From the NCBI GenBank assembly GCA_963840785.1, contig CAWJAF010000004.1, forward strand, positions 372,001 through 436,000: DNA of 64,000 nt, in the 5' to 3' direction. A program made the position numbers and the translations under genes. The notes beneath the pieces were generated by a model. It had not been told where the DNA came from, made no database searches, and saw only the letters and a list, made by a program, of their open reading frames with translations. Source of the stretch: JALYOK01 sp963840785 (lineage in GTDB: Bacteria; Pseudomonadota; Gammaproteobacteria; Burkholderiales; JALYOK01). Of this stretch, positions 46,597 through 55,197 are shown piece after piece. Every line of letters starts with the position of its first letter. Positions within the stretch are counted from its first letter, which is position 1.

Positions 46597-47448
46597 CTGA
46601 AAACGCCCAAACGTCTTGAACTACTCATCGAAGAAGGTCTGGTCGACGAAGTAGTCGGCCAACTTAAGAGCGGCAAAGAAGCAACGGTTTATCTCGTCCG
46701 CTGCGGCGATGAAATTCGCTGCGCAAAAGTCTACAAACTCACGACCGAGCGCAGTTTTCGCCAAGCGGCGAAATACACCGAAGGCCGCAAAGTCAAAAAC
46801 AGCCGCCGCGCTCGCGCGATGGAAAAGGGTTCGCGTTTCGGACGCAAAGAGCAAGAAGGTCTGTGGCAAAACGCTGAGGCCACTGCATTGCGGCGCCTTG
46901 CGGAAGTCGGTGTGCGCGTGCCGCATCCATACAATTTTCTCGATGGCGTGTTGATCATGGAAATGATCGCCGATGCGGACGACAATGCGGCACCACGGCT
47001 TAACGATTTAGAACTCACGCCAGAAATCGCGCGCGAATACTATCGCTTTCTAATATCGCAAGTGGTTCGCATGCTCTGCGCCGGGATCGTTCACGGTGAT
47101 CTCTCGGAATACAACGTGCTGGTTGATCGCGATGGCCCGGTCATCATCGATCTGCCGCAAGCCGTCGACGCGGCGGGCAACAACAGCGCGGCGGCGATGC
47201 TGGAACGCGATGTCGACAATCTCAAAGACTACTTCGGTCGCTTCGCGCCGGAACTATTGACGACGAATTACGGCAAAGAGATTTGGAAACTCTACGAGAG
47301 CGGCGAGTTGACGCCTGATGTCGCGCTAACCGGCCAATTCAAGCGACCAACCTCAGCGCCCGACGTGCGAAGCGTCATGCGCGAAATCGATGATGTGGTG
47401 AAAGAGGAAGAGGCGCGCCGACGTTACAAGGCGATGTTGGATTCCTAA
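46597..47448 (+). CDS. RIO-family serine protein kinase
   Basis: About 283 residues. The start KTPKRLELLIEEGLVDEVVG is typical, then the P-loop-like SGKEATVYLVRCGDE, catalytic Lys in RCAKVYKLTTERSFRQAAKY, HGDLSEYNVLVD (catalytic Asp loop) and IIDLPQAVDA (metal Asp). RIO1/RIO2-like kinases are atypical kinases/ATPases; bacterial members have unclear targets. The conserved N-terminus begins at a CTG codon (46597) with AAGG 6 bases upstream. No ATG, GTG or TTG is in frame before ATG 46819, so CTG initiation or a base error in ATG is likely. Confidence 0.8.
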   Translation: MKTPKRLELLIEEGLVDEVVGQLKSGKEATVYLVRCGDEIRCAKVYKLTTERSFRQAAKYTEGRKVKNSRRARAMEKGSRFGRKEQEGLWQNAEATALRRLAEVGVRVPHPYNFLDGVLIMEMIADADDNAAPRLNDLELTPEIAREYYRFLISQVVRMLCAGIVHGDLSEYNVLVDRDGPVIIDLPQAVDAAGNNSAAAMLERDVDNLKDYFGRFAPELLTTNYGKEIWKLYESGELTPDVALTGQFKRPTSAPDVRSVMREIDDVVKEEEARRRYKAMLDS

Positions 47449-47710
47449 ATGAACCTGTCATTCTAAGCGCAGTTAAGGTTTCTGAATGAAACATTCTTAG
47501 AATTGATTTTCCGTAAACGACGCCAAGGCCAGCAACAGCCTTCACTTCCAGATTTGCGTCCAATCCAAACTACCTCACTAGTGGCAATCGCCCAACTCTG
47601 TCACGTTCGAACAAAGGAGATTCAAAAGGATAACGCTATTTGTTAATCGCCTATCGGCTTATACTGAAATTGTGCCGCGCATTTGCCGGCGTAACTTCAG
47701 GAGCACGATG

Positions 47711-47839
47711 ATGGGAAAAGTTAGGCAAAGCAACAAAGAGACGAAGAAACAACCGGCAATGTCTCCGAAAGAAAAGAAAGTCGCAAAACAAACCAAGAAA
47801 ACCGGATCGGATTTAATGAGCCCGATGGTTAAGCGATGA
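47711..47839 (+). CDS. Small basic protein of 42 residues
   Basis: Lys-rich: MGKVRQSNKETKKQPAMSPK, then EKKVAKQTKKTGSDLM. AGGAG at 47699-47703 lies 7 bases before ATG 47711 (ATG 47708 is adjacent), so translation is likely. The composition suggests nucleic-acid binding, but no family is assigned. Confidence 0.5.
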   Translation: MGKVRQSNKETKKQPAMSPKEKKVAKQTKKTGSDLMSPMVKR

Positions 47840-47863
47840 GGTAGGCCAACACTGAGCATCGTC

Positions 47864-47941
47864 ATTCTGAGTCACTTGGGTAGAACAACCTGCTTTTTGT
47901 AGCTGAAGAAAGCTGTTTCTTCACTTTACTCAGAATGACAG
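47864..47941. repeat. Inverted repeat GTCATTCTGAGT / ACTCAGAATGAC
   Basis: Twelve-base perfect arms around a ~50-base interior that also folds (AGAAAGC/GCTTTCT-like). A degenerate half is at 47459-47470. It is a terminator-like or interspersed repeat element. Confidence 0.5.
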
Positions 47942-48032
47942 ATCTCTGCCTGCACCCCAAAATTTATTTGCGCGACAGGCTTGAGAACGGCATGGCCCGA
48001 GGGCAGCCCCTGGATACTTGACCTTCGAGCAG

Positions 48033-49241
48033 TCACGGTTTGCGCCCGTAATTCAGCAATCCCGTCGGCCCTTTCGCCGGATGCGCGCGGATCGCTTCTT
48101 CTATCGGATCCGTGCCCCAGCCAGGCCGATCCGATAGAATCAAGTGACCATCGACGATTTCCGGGATGTGGGTTACGAGTTCATGATCCCAGGCGATTCG
48201 ATCGATATCGGTTTCCATAATTCTCAGGTTAGGTACCGCCGCCGAAAAGTGCGCGCTCATCATTGTGCAAAGATGGCCATAAAAGTTGTGCGGCGCGACA
48301 TTCACCTCGTGCGCATCAGCGCTCGCCGCAATTTTCATTGACTGCCAAACGCCGTTCCATGGCGTATCGACAATGGCCACGTCCATCGCCTGCTCGCGAA
48401 AATAAGGTAAGAATTCCTGTAGCCCCAACAAGGTTTCACATGAACTTATGGGGTGCGGGCTGTGTTGTCGGATATAACTCAATGCTTGCGGATTGTAGCT
48501 ATCGATCTCCACCCAAAACATATCCAGATGTGAAATCGCACGCAGGATTTTCAAATAACCTTCGGTCTTCGCGTTGAAATTCAGATCGAGCAAAATATCG
48601 ACGTTCGGCCCGGCGCCGTCGCGTAGCGCTTCCAGATGCATGAGCAGACCGGACAGCACATCGCGCTCGACATTGAGCGCAGGCTCGAACGGCACGCCAA
48701 ACCCCGGCCGCCAGCCGCGAACATTTTGTTTGGCGGCATCGTACGTAAAAATATTCGTCTTCAACGCCGTAAAACCTTTCTCGCGTACTTCACGCCCAAT
48801 CTCTTTAACGCCATCAAGATTGGTAATCGCCGGCGCATAGTGAGTTGGATGGTTGATCCGCCAAGTTGCGCAGTGCGACCAATACACGCGAATGCGATCG
48901 CGAATCTTGCCGCCGAGCAACTCATACACGGGCACACCGAGTCCTTTAGCTTTCGCGTCAAGCAACGCGTTCTCAATAGCACCCATCGCCAAGGCCACAA
49001 CGCCACCGGCAGCAGGACGAGTCGCGCAATAAAGTTCGACATAAATCCGCTCATGCTCGCCGACCTTTTGCCCGACAACACGTGGCGCAAGCCGCTGAAT
49101 CACCGCGCTCACACCCGGGGCACCAAAGCCCTCATCGAACTCGCTCCAGCCGACAATGCCGCTATCGGTAGTGAGCTTGACATAGTGATAATTGCGCCAG
49201 CCCGCATCGCAGGAAAGTGTTTCGACGCTAACGACTTTCAT
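48033..49241 (-). CDS. Mandelate racemase/muconate lactonizing-family (enolase superfamily) protein
   Basis: 402 residues. The N-terminal capping domain (MKVVSVETLSCDAGWRNYHY) is followed by a beta-barrel: KGFTALKTNIFTYDA with a Lys, then DILLDLNFNAKTEGYL (Asp), FWVEIDSYNP (Glu) and SCETLLGLQEF (Glu), the metal triad. APHNFYGHLCTMM holds a late His. Such enzymes abstract a proton alpha to a carboxylate, usually dehydrating a sugar acid. It lies ~2.7 kb from the kinase/RuBisCO-like cluster on the same strand and could feed or drain the same sugar-acid route. The substrate is not predictable. Confidence 0.82.
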   Translation of the reverse strand: MKVVSVETLSCDAGWRNYHYVKLTTDSGIVGWSEFDEGFGAPGVSAVIQRLAPRVVGQKVGEHERIYVELYCATRPAAGGVVALAMGAIENALLDAKAKGLGVPVYELLGGKIRDRIRVYWSHCATWRINHPTHYAPAITNLDGVKEIGREVREKGFTALKTNIFTYDAAKQNVRGWRPGFGVPFEPALNVERDVLSGLLMHLEALRDGAGPNVDILLDLNFNAKTEGYLKILRAISHLDMFWVEIDSYNPQALSYIRQHSPHPISSCETLLGLQEFLPYFREQAMDVAIVDTPWNGVWQSMKIAASADAHEVNVAPHNFYGHLCTMMSAHFSAAVPNLRIMETDIDRIAWDHELVTHIPEIVDGHLILSDRPGWGTDPIEEAIRAHPAKGPTGLLNYGRKP

Positions 49242-49244
49242 ACA

Positions 49245-49645
49245 CTGTTCCTCGAATGTTTTAAAAGCTTTGACATGTGTGAAAACTGCTAGCTTATCAA
49301 TTTTTTGACATCTTTAATATGGGCGCTGACGACTCGGATATACACTTTATGTTGACGGACTCCGTCTCTAGTCGCAGGTATTAAAGCTTGCTCTGTACAC
49401 GTGAGTTGCACAATATTCTATTCCAATGATCGATTAGAATGATCACTCTGAAAGTATCAACCCGTCGCAGAATTGAACGGCCAGCTGCTTTCAGCCTGTC
49501 CAAATTGGCGGAGGTGATCAATTGATTGATTTACATTGCCCTGCAATACAAGTCAATTTTCAATCCGCGGTAACATATCGTCCCATGATCGACAATGGAA
49601 GCCCCGAAAATGGCGCAATGTTAATTTTTTCGGAGTGCAGTTGAA
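49245..49645. other. Intergenic region between dehydratase and acyltransferase
   Basis: About 400 AT-rich bases with no coding signal that I can support. It probably holds the promoters of the two flanking genes, which are divergent. Confidence 0.4.
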
Positions 49646-50536
49646 TTGAGCTCGGCGATTGGCGTGCTGGCTAGCCTACTGCTGGCCCTAAACACTCTAT
49701 TCTGGGTGCCCTTGCTGTTGGTCGTAGCCCTGCTGAGGCTGTTGCTGCCGGTGCCTACCCTGCGCGACAAGTTGACGGTGTTGGCTACTCGCATCGCTGA
49801 AGCCTGGATATCCGGCAACAGCGCCTGGATGCGCCTGACTCAGCGCACACGGTGGGACGTAGTGGGTATAGAGGGACTGGACGCGCGCGGCTGGATTATG
49901 GTTACCAGCAACCATCAGTCCTGGGTGGACATCCTGGTGTTGCAACACCAGTTCAACCATCGCATTCCACTGCTGAAGTTCTTCCTCAAGCAGCAACTGA
50001 TCTGGGTGCCGTTCATGGGTCTGGCCTGGTGGGCGCTAGAGTTTCCCTTTATGCGCCGTCACGGCGAAGCCGCGCTGAAAAAGCACCCCGAGTTGCGTGC
50101 TCAAGACCAGGAGGCCACGCGCAAAGCCTGCGCCAAATTCGCGCGCACGCCCACCAGCGTCATGAATTTTCTCGAAGGCACGCGCTTTACACCAGCCAAG
50201 CAGTCCAGCCAGCAGTCACCCTACCGGCACCTGCTCAAGCCCAAGGCAGGCGGCCTGGCGATGGCGTTGAACGCCATGGGTGACAAATTCCAAGCCATTT
50301 TGGACGTGACCATCGTCTATCCCAATGGCGCGCCCACATTCTGGCAGTTCCTGTGTGGGCGGTTGCAACGGGTGGTGGTGCGGGTACGCCGCCTGCCTGT
50401 ACCGCAACACCTGTTGGGTGCCGACTACGGCGGTAATATGCAGGTGCGCGAAGCCTTTGGCCAGTGGGCACAAGAGCTCTGGCGCGACAAGGACGAGCAG
50501 ATCACGTTACTGCTGCGCGAGGTGCCGGCCGCATGA
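49646..50536 (+). CDS. 1-acyl-glycerol-phosphate acyltransferase (YihG-like)
   Basis: 296 residues. An N-terminal hydrophobic segment (ASLLLALNTLFWVPLLLVVA) is followed by the acyltransferase motif SNHQSWVDIL (H-x4-D), then EFPFMRRHG and the acceptor-site motif NFLEGTRFTPAK. YihG-type enzymes transfer acyl groups to lysophosphatidic acid at the inner membrane. Codon use is rich in CTG and in GCC/CAG, unlike flanking genes, and the start is TTG. That suggests recent acquisition, perhaps from a Pseudomonas-like donor. Confidence 0.85.
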   Translation: MSSAIGVLASLLLALNTLFWVPLLLVVALLRLLLPVPTLRDKLTVLATRIAEAWISGNSAWMRLTQRTRWDVVGIEGLDARGWIMVTSNHQSWVDILVLQHQFNHRIPLLKFFLKQQLIWVPFMGLAWWALEFPFMRRHGEAALKKHPELRAQDQEATRKACAKFARTPTSVMNFLEGTRFTPAKQSSQQSPYRHLLKPKAGGLAMALNAMGDKFQAILDVTIVYPNGAPTFWQFLCGRLQRVVVRVRRLPVPQHLLGADYGGNMQVREAFGQWAQELWRDKDEQITLLLREVPAA

Positions 50537-50599
50537 AGGCCTCTGGAAGCGAATGGGTCTGGCTAAGTGCCATTGGTGCCACTTGATAGACTGAATAAT

Positions 50600-50890
50600 T
50601 TACGACGCGCGCGAATTTTTATTGATGCCGACTGTTGCATCATTAATAGCCTTCGGGAAAACATCACGCATCGCGAAAGACAGCTCGCAGGTGCCAACAT
50701 TGGAAAAATTTAGAATCCGACGTTCGCGAAGGTCGGCCTCGGGACGCTTCAAAAAGTTATTCGTTTTCCCCGGGCCGATGCATGCATTTACGCCGCACTT
50801 CGCTATTTGAATATCAGAGTATAGCGTCCGTGCAGTAGCATTCGGGTCGACCTTGAAGCGCCGAGTTTTTTTCGCTAAAGTGAACTCCAT
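50600..50890 (-). CDS. Possible hypothetical protein
   Basis: A 96-residue open frame with two Cys in a KCGVNACIGPGK stretch and no recognised domain. There is no clear ribosome site. It fills the gap between the acyltransferase and the sugar-acid cluster and may be spurious. Confidence 0.25.
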   Translation of the reverse strand: MEFTLAKKTRRFKVDPNATARTLYSDIQIAKCGVNACIGPGKTNNFLKRPEADLRERRILNFSNVGTCELSFAMRDVFPKAINDATVGINKNSRAS

Positions 50891-50956
50891 CCAGGCGCAT
50901 GTCTTGACTTGAATACGCCCTTGACGGGCGGCTCGCGGCCTCGGTCGTGTTTCTGG

Positions 50957-51730
50957 TCACCATTGGTGCGCACCCGAGGCGAGGAAGCCGCCGTCAAGCG
51001 GAAGCACGGTGCCGGTCACATACGCCGCGTCCTCGGCGGCAAGATAGGCCACGGCCGCAGCGACCTCCTCGGGCGTGCCGTAACGCCGCATGGGAATCGC
51101 GCTCGTGTAGGCTTGCCGGAAGGCGGCGGAATGTAGCGCCTTGGTCATCGGCGTATCGACGGGGCCGGGCGCAACCGCATTGGCGGTAATGTTGTACTCC
51201 GCCAGCTCGACCGCCATCTGGCGTGTCAGTCCGATGACGGCGGCCTTCGAGGTGCCGTAGCCGGTGCGCCCCACGCCGACCGCGCGCATGCCCGCCACGG
51301 ACGCGATGTTGATGATGCGTCCCCACCCTTCTCGGCGCATCAGGCGCCCGCCATGTTGCGAACACAGCAGCACCCCGGTCACGTTGACGTTGAGATGCGC
51401 TTGCCAGCTATCCAGCGCAAAGTCGAGGAAAGGTGCCGTCTTCGCAATGCCGGCGTTGTTCACGACGATGTCGCAGCGTTTCCATCTCGCATCGATGTCC
51501 GTGAACGCGGCTGCCACGGATCGCGCATCGCTGACATCAAGCCGTACAGCATCGGCGCGATGTCCAGCGCCCTTCAGGGCCGCCGCCGTTTCTCGGGCCT
51601 GCGCTTCATCGATGTCGCCAATCAGCACGTGATGGCCTTCACGGGCGAGGCGATCCGCGATGGCCGCCCCGATTCCCTTTGCGGCGCCGGTGACAAGCGC
51701 GACGCGAGTGATGTTGGTGGGTGATGTCAT
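50957..51730 (-). CDS. SDR-family dehydrogenase of the sugar-acid cluster
   Basis: 257 residues from ATG 51730. NAD(P) motif LVTGAAKGIGAAIADRLARE, the NNAG motif DIVVNNAGIAKTAPF, the catalytic Ser in IINIASVAG and Y-x3-K in GYGTSKAAVIGL. C-terminal VTGTVLPLDGGFLAS is typical of FabG-like dehydrogenases. In the cluster it could oxidise the sugar acid that the kinase then phosphorylates. It is 42 bases downstream of the kinase gene on the same strand. Confidence 0.88.
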   Translation of the reverse strand: MTSPTNITRVALVTGAAKGIGAAIADRLAREGHHVLIGDIDEAQARETAAALKGAGHRADAVRLDVSDARSVAAAFTDIDARWKRCDIVVNNAGIAKTAPFLDFALDSWQAHLNVNVTGVLLCSQHGGRLMRREGWGRIINIASVAGMRAVGVGRTGYGTSKAAVIGLTRQMAVELAEYNITANAVAPGPVDTPMTKALHSAAFRQAYTSAIPMRRYGTPEEVAAAVAYLAAEDAAYVTGTVLPLDGGFLASGAHQW

Positions 51731-51771
51731 AGGTATTTTGAATCTCCTAACGGACGTTGCATCGGCCGCGA

Positions 51772-53124
51772 TCAATCGCCGCGCACACGCCCAAAATAAT
51801 CCGGCCCGCCCATCTGACCGCCTTTGAGTGCAATCTCCAGGCCGTCGACGAGTGGGTCATCCGCGTGCGCCCGGCACAACGGGGCGCCTGGGGTGAGTTC
51901 CGCGGCCATCTCCAGAGCGTGTACGCCCAACTCCTGCGTGGCGTAACTCGAAGTGTCCCCTCCCGCTATCAGAACCCGCCGCAGACCCGTGCACGCGATA
52001 AGCTCGCGAGCCAGACGTCCGAGTGCACCGCCCAGCACGCGGGCGGTATGCGCCCCTTCGGTCATGACAGCCTTCGCTTGCGCAATCGCGGGATCATCCG
52101 GCCCCGCCGCGGTGTACAACACGATGCTCGATCCACGCGACCACGCGGCAAAGGTCTGCTCGTAAAGCGACTGCCGAACTTCCGAGGCCCGATCCGACTG
52201 CATCAAGGCCGCGGCCGGCACGCGCAGCGCCTCGAAGCCGTGTTCTCGCGCCCAGGCGATCTGCTGCGCAGTGACTGGCGATGCGCTGCCGGACAGCACC
52301 AGGAGCTGAGGTACCGGTTTGATCGTGGAGAACTGGGCCCGCACATCGGGGATGAGCCCGGTCGCCCGCCAGTAGGCCGCCAGCGCGTATCCCACGCCGG
52401 ACGACCCCACCACGAACTGCGGCGCGCGACCCGCCTCCTCCCAGAGAAGTCGCCCCGTCTCCCGCAGGCGGACATCGTCGAGCACGTCGAACAGCAGCAT
52501 AGCGGGAGACTCGGCCATGCGCTGCGCGAAACGCGCATCCACCTGCGCCGGCGAGCCGTCGAGATCCGTTAGGCTCATGAGACCCACGGTGCCACTAGTT
52601 TGATCGGCGAGGTGACGCCGCAAGTCGGCCTCGCGCATCGGTGTGACCGGATGCCGCGACATAGTCGGATGGCGGTCGAGACGATGGACGGCATCGCCTG
52701 CCGCGGCAAAGTGATTGCCGAACACGGTGTAGCGTCGCAGGGGCGGTGAGCCGGCGACGATGGGCACGGTGCGACCGGCGTTCAGGTGCTGGCGAGCCCG
52801 ATCCACCACGTGTCCGATGGACCCAACCTGCGGCGCTGAGTCGAAGGTGGAACACACCTTGTAATGCAGCAGCGGTGGACGCAACGACCACAGGGCCTCG
52901 AGGATCGGCATGAGTTCCGCGTCCATTTCAGCGGGAGACATGGCACGGCTGGTGCCCGCCACACCAACGCACTTCACATCGGTGTAGCGCGTGGCTATCT
53001 CGTCTGCGCTTGGCGCGCGAAGGAACAGGATCGTGCGCAGCCCGGAAAGCGCCAGTGCCTCCATCGCGTCGCTGGAGCCAGTGAAGTCGTCGCCGTAGAA
53101 CGCCAGTTGAAGCTCGGGAGTCAT
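51772..53124 (-). CDS. Four-carbon acid sugar kinase family (DUF1537; OiaK-like)
   Basis: 450 residues. The N-terminal domain begins LAFYGDDFTGSSDAMEALAL, the DUF1537 substrate site. The C-terminal nucleotide domain has VLIAGGDTSSYATQELGVHA and ends ALKGGQMGGPDYFG. The family phosphorylates acid sugars such as erythronate, threonate, 3-oxo-tetronate and 3-oxo-isoapionate. Its start overlaps the end of the RuBisCO-like gene by 4 bases. That pairing is what is described for OiaK and OiaX in apionate breakdown, so 3-oxo-isoapionate kinase is the best guess. Confidence 0.8.
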   Translation of the reverse strand: MTPELQLAFYGDDFTGSSDAMEALALSGLRTILFLRAPSADEIATRYTDVKCVGVAGTSRAMSPAEMDAELMPILEALWSLRPPLLHYKVCSTFDSAPQVGSIGHVVDRARQHLNAGRTVPIVAGSPPLRRYTVFGNHFAAAGDAVHRLDRHPTMSRHPVTPMREADLRRHLADQTSGTVGLMSLTDLDGSPAQVDARFAQRMAESPAMLLFDVLDDVRLRETGRLLWEEAGRAPQFVVGSSGVGYALAAYWRATGLIPDVRAQFSTIKPVPQLLVLSGSASPVTAQQIAWAREHGFEALRVPAAALMQSDRASEVRQSLYEQTFAAWSRGSSIVLYTAAGPDDPAIAQAKAVMTEGAHTARVLGGALGRLARELIACTGLRRVLIAGGDTSSYATQELGVHALEMAAELTPGAPLCRAHADDPLVDGLEIALKGGQMGGPDYFGRVRGD

Positions 53125-54392
53125 CCGCTGCGCTTGCCGAACTTGTCGATGGCAGCCTTCAACTCTGGGCGAGTTTTCGCATAGTCCGCGAGCGGCACGC
53201 CGGCAAGGGCGGCCTCCCACCCCTGTTGCATGCTGCGCACGCCCGCAGCAGTACCGCCCGGGTGCGCGATAATGCCGCCGCCCGCCAGGTGCAGCACATC
53301 CGTCGTGCCAGCGGCCGTGTAGATGTCCACCGCAGAGCCCGCCCACTGTGCGGAAGAGATCACGGGCATCACACGGTAGTCGCCGAACAACGGCTTCAGG
53401 CACTCGCCGATCGATTGCGTGACCTCGGCATTCGATTCGTAGAACTTGCCATTGAATCCGCCCACGTGGAGATGATCGACACCTGCGATGCGAAAAAGCT
53501 TCTGGAACGCGGGGAATCCGATGCCCAGCCAGGGATCGCGGGCGAGCGCGCCGTACATGGCCCGATGGCCGTGGATCGGCAATTCGCAGTGCTGCCGCAG
53601 ATACGCGACGGCAGCGATACCCACGGCGTTGACGTTGATCATCACGCAGGTTCCGCCCAGATCGCGCACCTTGTCGTGGCTGCGCAGCATGTGGTCGATG
53701 TCGCCGGTGATATTGAGCGCGTAGAGGGAGCGCTTGCCGGTCTTGTCCGCGACTCGTTCAATCTCGTCCAGCACGGCCGCAGCGCGCTGCTCGAACGGGG
53801 CGTAGGGCGGGTCCGCGCTCAGCTCGTCATCCTTGATGAAGTCTAGCTTCGCCATCGCAAGATCTCGCACGAGCGGACGCAGCGCCTCCACCGAAAGACC
53901 GATGCTGGGCTTGATGATGGTGCCGACCAGTGCTCGCCCTTCCACGTCGGCAACGCGCCGTGTGCCGGCAATGCCAAAGGCAGGTCCGGGGTATTGCCGC
54001 GCGAAGGCATCCGGCAGATCGAGATCCTCCAGGCGCACACCCGACAACTCTTGCAGTTCGTACAGGTTACCTGCGACCGTCGACAGCAACGACGGCAGCG
54101 ACGGGCCGAAGTTGTGCAGCGGAAAGGACACCACGACACGGCCGCGCCGATACGCGGGAGACGAGCCCCCAGCCTTCGGTGCCTTCGATCCGGGGAGTGA
54201 CGGCTGCGAGACTGACTCGAGTTCGTCGATGCGCTCGACCCTCGCGCCGTACTTTTCCTTGAGTTCGACGGTCTCGCCCGGGACGGCGACGAACGTTCCG
54301 CTCGATTGTTCCCCCGCCAACACTTCGGCGGCATGCTCGAGGCTGTGGGGAGTTTCGATCAGATAGGTGGCGGTGACGCGGTCTATGCTCAT
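53121..54392 (-). CDS. RuBisCO-like protein (OiaX-like 3-oxo-isoapionate-4-phosphate decarboxylase)
   Basis: 423 residues of the RuBisCO large-chain fold. Residue K161 is in GTIIKPSIGLS. K187-D189-E190 in DFIKDDEL correspond to the carbamylated Lys and Mg ligands, so a metal site is kept. H276-R277 in IHGHRAMYGALARDP, K316 in GGFNGKFYES (loop 6 region) and the phosphate loop GGGIIAHPGGTAAG at 371-384 are also retained. It is shorter than true RuBisCO and lacks a small-subunit gene. With a DUF1537 kinase coupled to it, it fits the 3-oxo-isoapionate-4-phosphate decarboxylase branch that yields L-erythrulose-1-phosphate. CO2 fixation is unlikely; a sister transcarboxylase/hydrolase activity is the alternative. 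Confidence 0.8.
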   Translation of the reverse strand: MSIDRVTATYLIETPHSLEHAAEVLAGEQSSGTFVAVPGETVELKEKYGARVERIDELESVSQPSLPGSKAPKAGGSSPAYRRGRVVVSFPLHNFGPSLPSLLSTVAGNLYELQELSGVRLEDLDLPDAFARQYPGPAFGIAGTRRVADVEGRALVGTIIKPSIGLSVEALRPLVRDLAMAKLDFIKDDELSADPPYAPFEQRAAAVLDEIERVADKTGKRSLYALNITGDIDHMLRSHDKVRDLGGTCVMINVNAVGIAAVAYLRQHCELPIHGHRAMYGALARDPWLGIGFPAFQKLFRIAGVDHLHVGGFNGKFYESNAEVTQSIGECLKPLFGDYRVMPVISSAQWAGSAVDIYTAAGTTDVLHLAGGGIIAHPGGTAAGVRSMQQGWEAALAGVPLADYAKTRPELKAAIDKFGKRSG

Positions 54393-54429
54393 TGGATTCT
54401 TGGTTCGGATTTCGCGGCGGCGCGTAAGA

Positions 54430-55197
54430 TCACATCGCGTTGCCGCCGTCCACGTTGTACACGTGACCGGTGACGAAGGATGCCTCTTCGCAGGCGAGGA
54501 AGGCCACGACCGAGGCGATTTCGTCCGGCTTGGCGACCCGCCCCATCGGCGTCACGGCGATAACCCGATCCAGCGTGCCCTCGGGCAGCCGCTGCAGTTG
54601 CCGCTGCGCAAGGTCGGTCAGGGTGAGGCTCGGCGACACGGCATTGACGCGAATCCCGGCGCGCGCAAACTCCCGTGCAAGGGCCTTAGTCAGCGCGATG
54701 ACGGCACCTTTTGACGCAGAGTACGCGGCGGTGCCGAGCAACCCCCCGCCGCGCTGACCCGCCACCGAACTGAGATTCACGATGCTGCCGCGCCCTTGCT
54801 TCAGCATGGCCGGAATCACGGCCTGGCAGCAGACCCACACGCCGCTTGTGTTCACGCGCATGACGCGCTCAAAATCCTCCAGAGTCAGTTCGATGAACGG
54901 CCGAGAACTTTCCACACCCGCATTGTTCACGAGTACGTCGATACGGCCATGCCGCGCCAGTACCTGCTCCACAAGTGCGGCCGCACTGGCTGGCTGCGTG
55001 ATGTCGAGTGCCACGGCGTGGGCGGTCAGACCTTCGTCGCGCATTCGTGCCGCCGTCGCCTCCGCGGCGTCGGCCCGTAAGTCGGCGATAATGAGTCGAT
55101 GGTCGCGACTGGTCAGCATGCGGGCCGTGGCTTCACCGATGCCGCCGGCGCTAAGGGTGACCGGGGCTTCAGGGGAAGGATTCGTCGAGGAGGACAT
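54430..55197 (-). CDS. SDR-family dehydrogenase with altered nucleotide-binding motif
   Basis: About 255 residues from ATG 55197; other in-frame ATGs lie upstream to 55314. The NNAG motif is VLVNNAGVESSRPF, catalytic Ser in IVNLSSVAGQRG and Y-x3-K in AAYSASKGAVIAL. C-terminus FVTGHVYNVDGGNAM. The first beta strand and TGxxxGIG motif are odd: VTLSAGGIGEATARML replaces the expected V-T-G-A-x-G-G-I-G, with Leu at the first conserved Gly and a Pro just before. Cofactor binding may be impaired, or the 5' end is misread. It is the first gene of the cluster. Confidence 0.78.
   Translation of the reverse strand: MSSSTNPSPEAPVTLSAGGIGEATARMLTSRDHRLIIADLRADAAEATAARMRDEGLTAHAVALDITQPASAAALVEQVLARHGRIDVLVNNAGVESSRPFIELTLEDFERVMRVNTSGVWVCCQAVIPAMLKQGRGSIVNLSSVAGQRGGGLLGTAAYSASKGAVIALTKALAREFARAGIRVNAVSPSLTLTDLAQRQLQRLPEGTLDRVIAVTPMGRVAKPDEIASVVAFLACEEASFVTGHVYNVDGGNAM

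Noticed and set aside
53121..54392. Carbon-fixing RuBisCO
   Set aside because: The protein is short, has no small subunit or phosphoribulokinase nearby, and its loop 6 region differs; the coupled DUF1537 kinase fits a catabolic RuBisCO-like protein.
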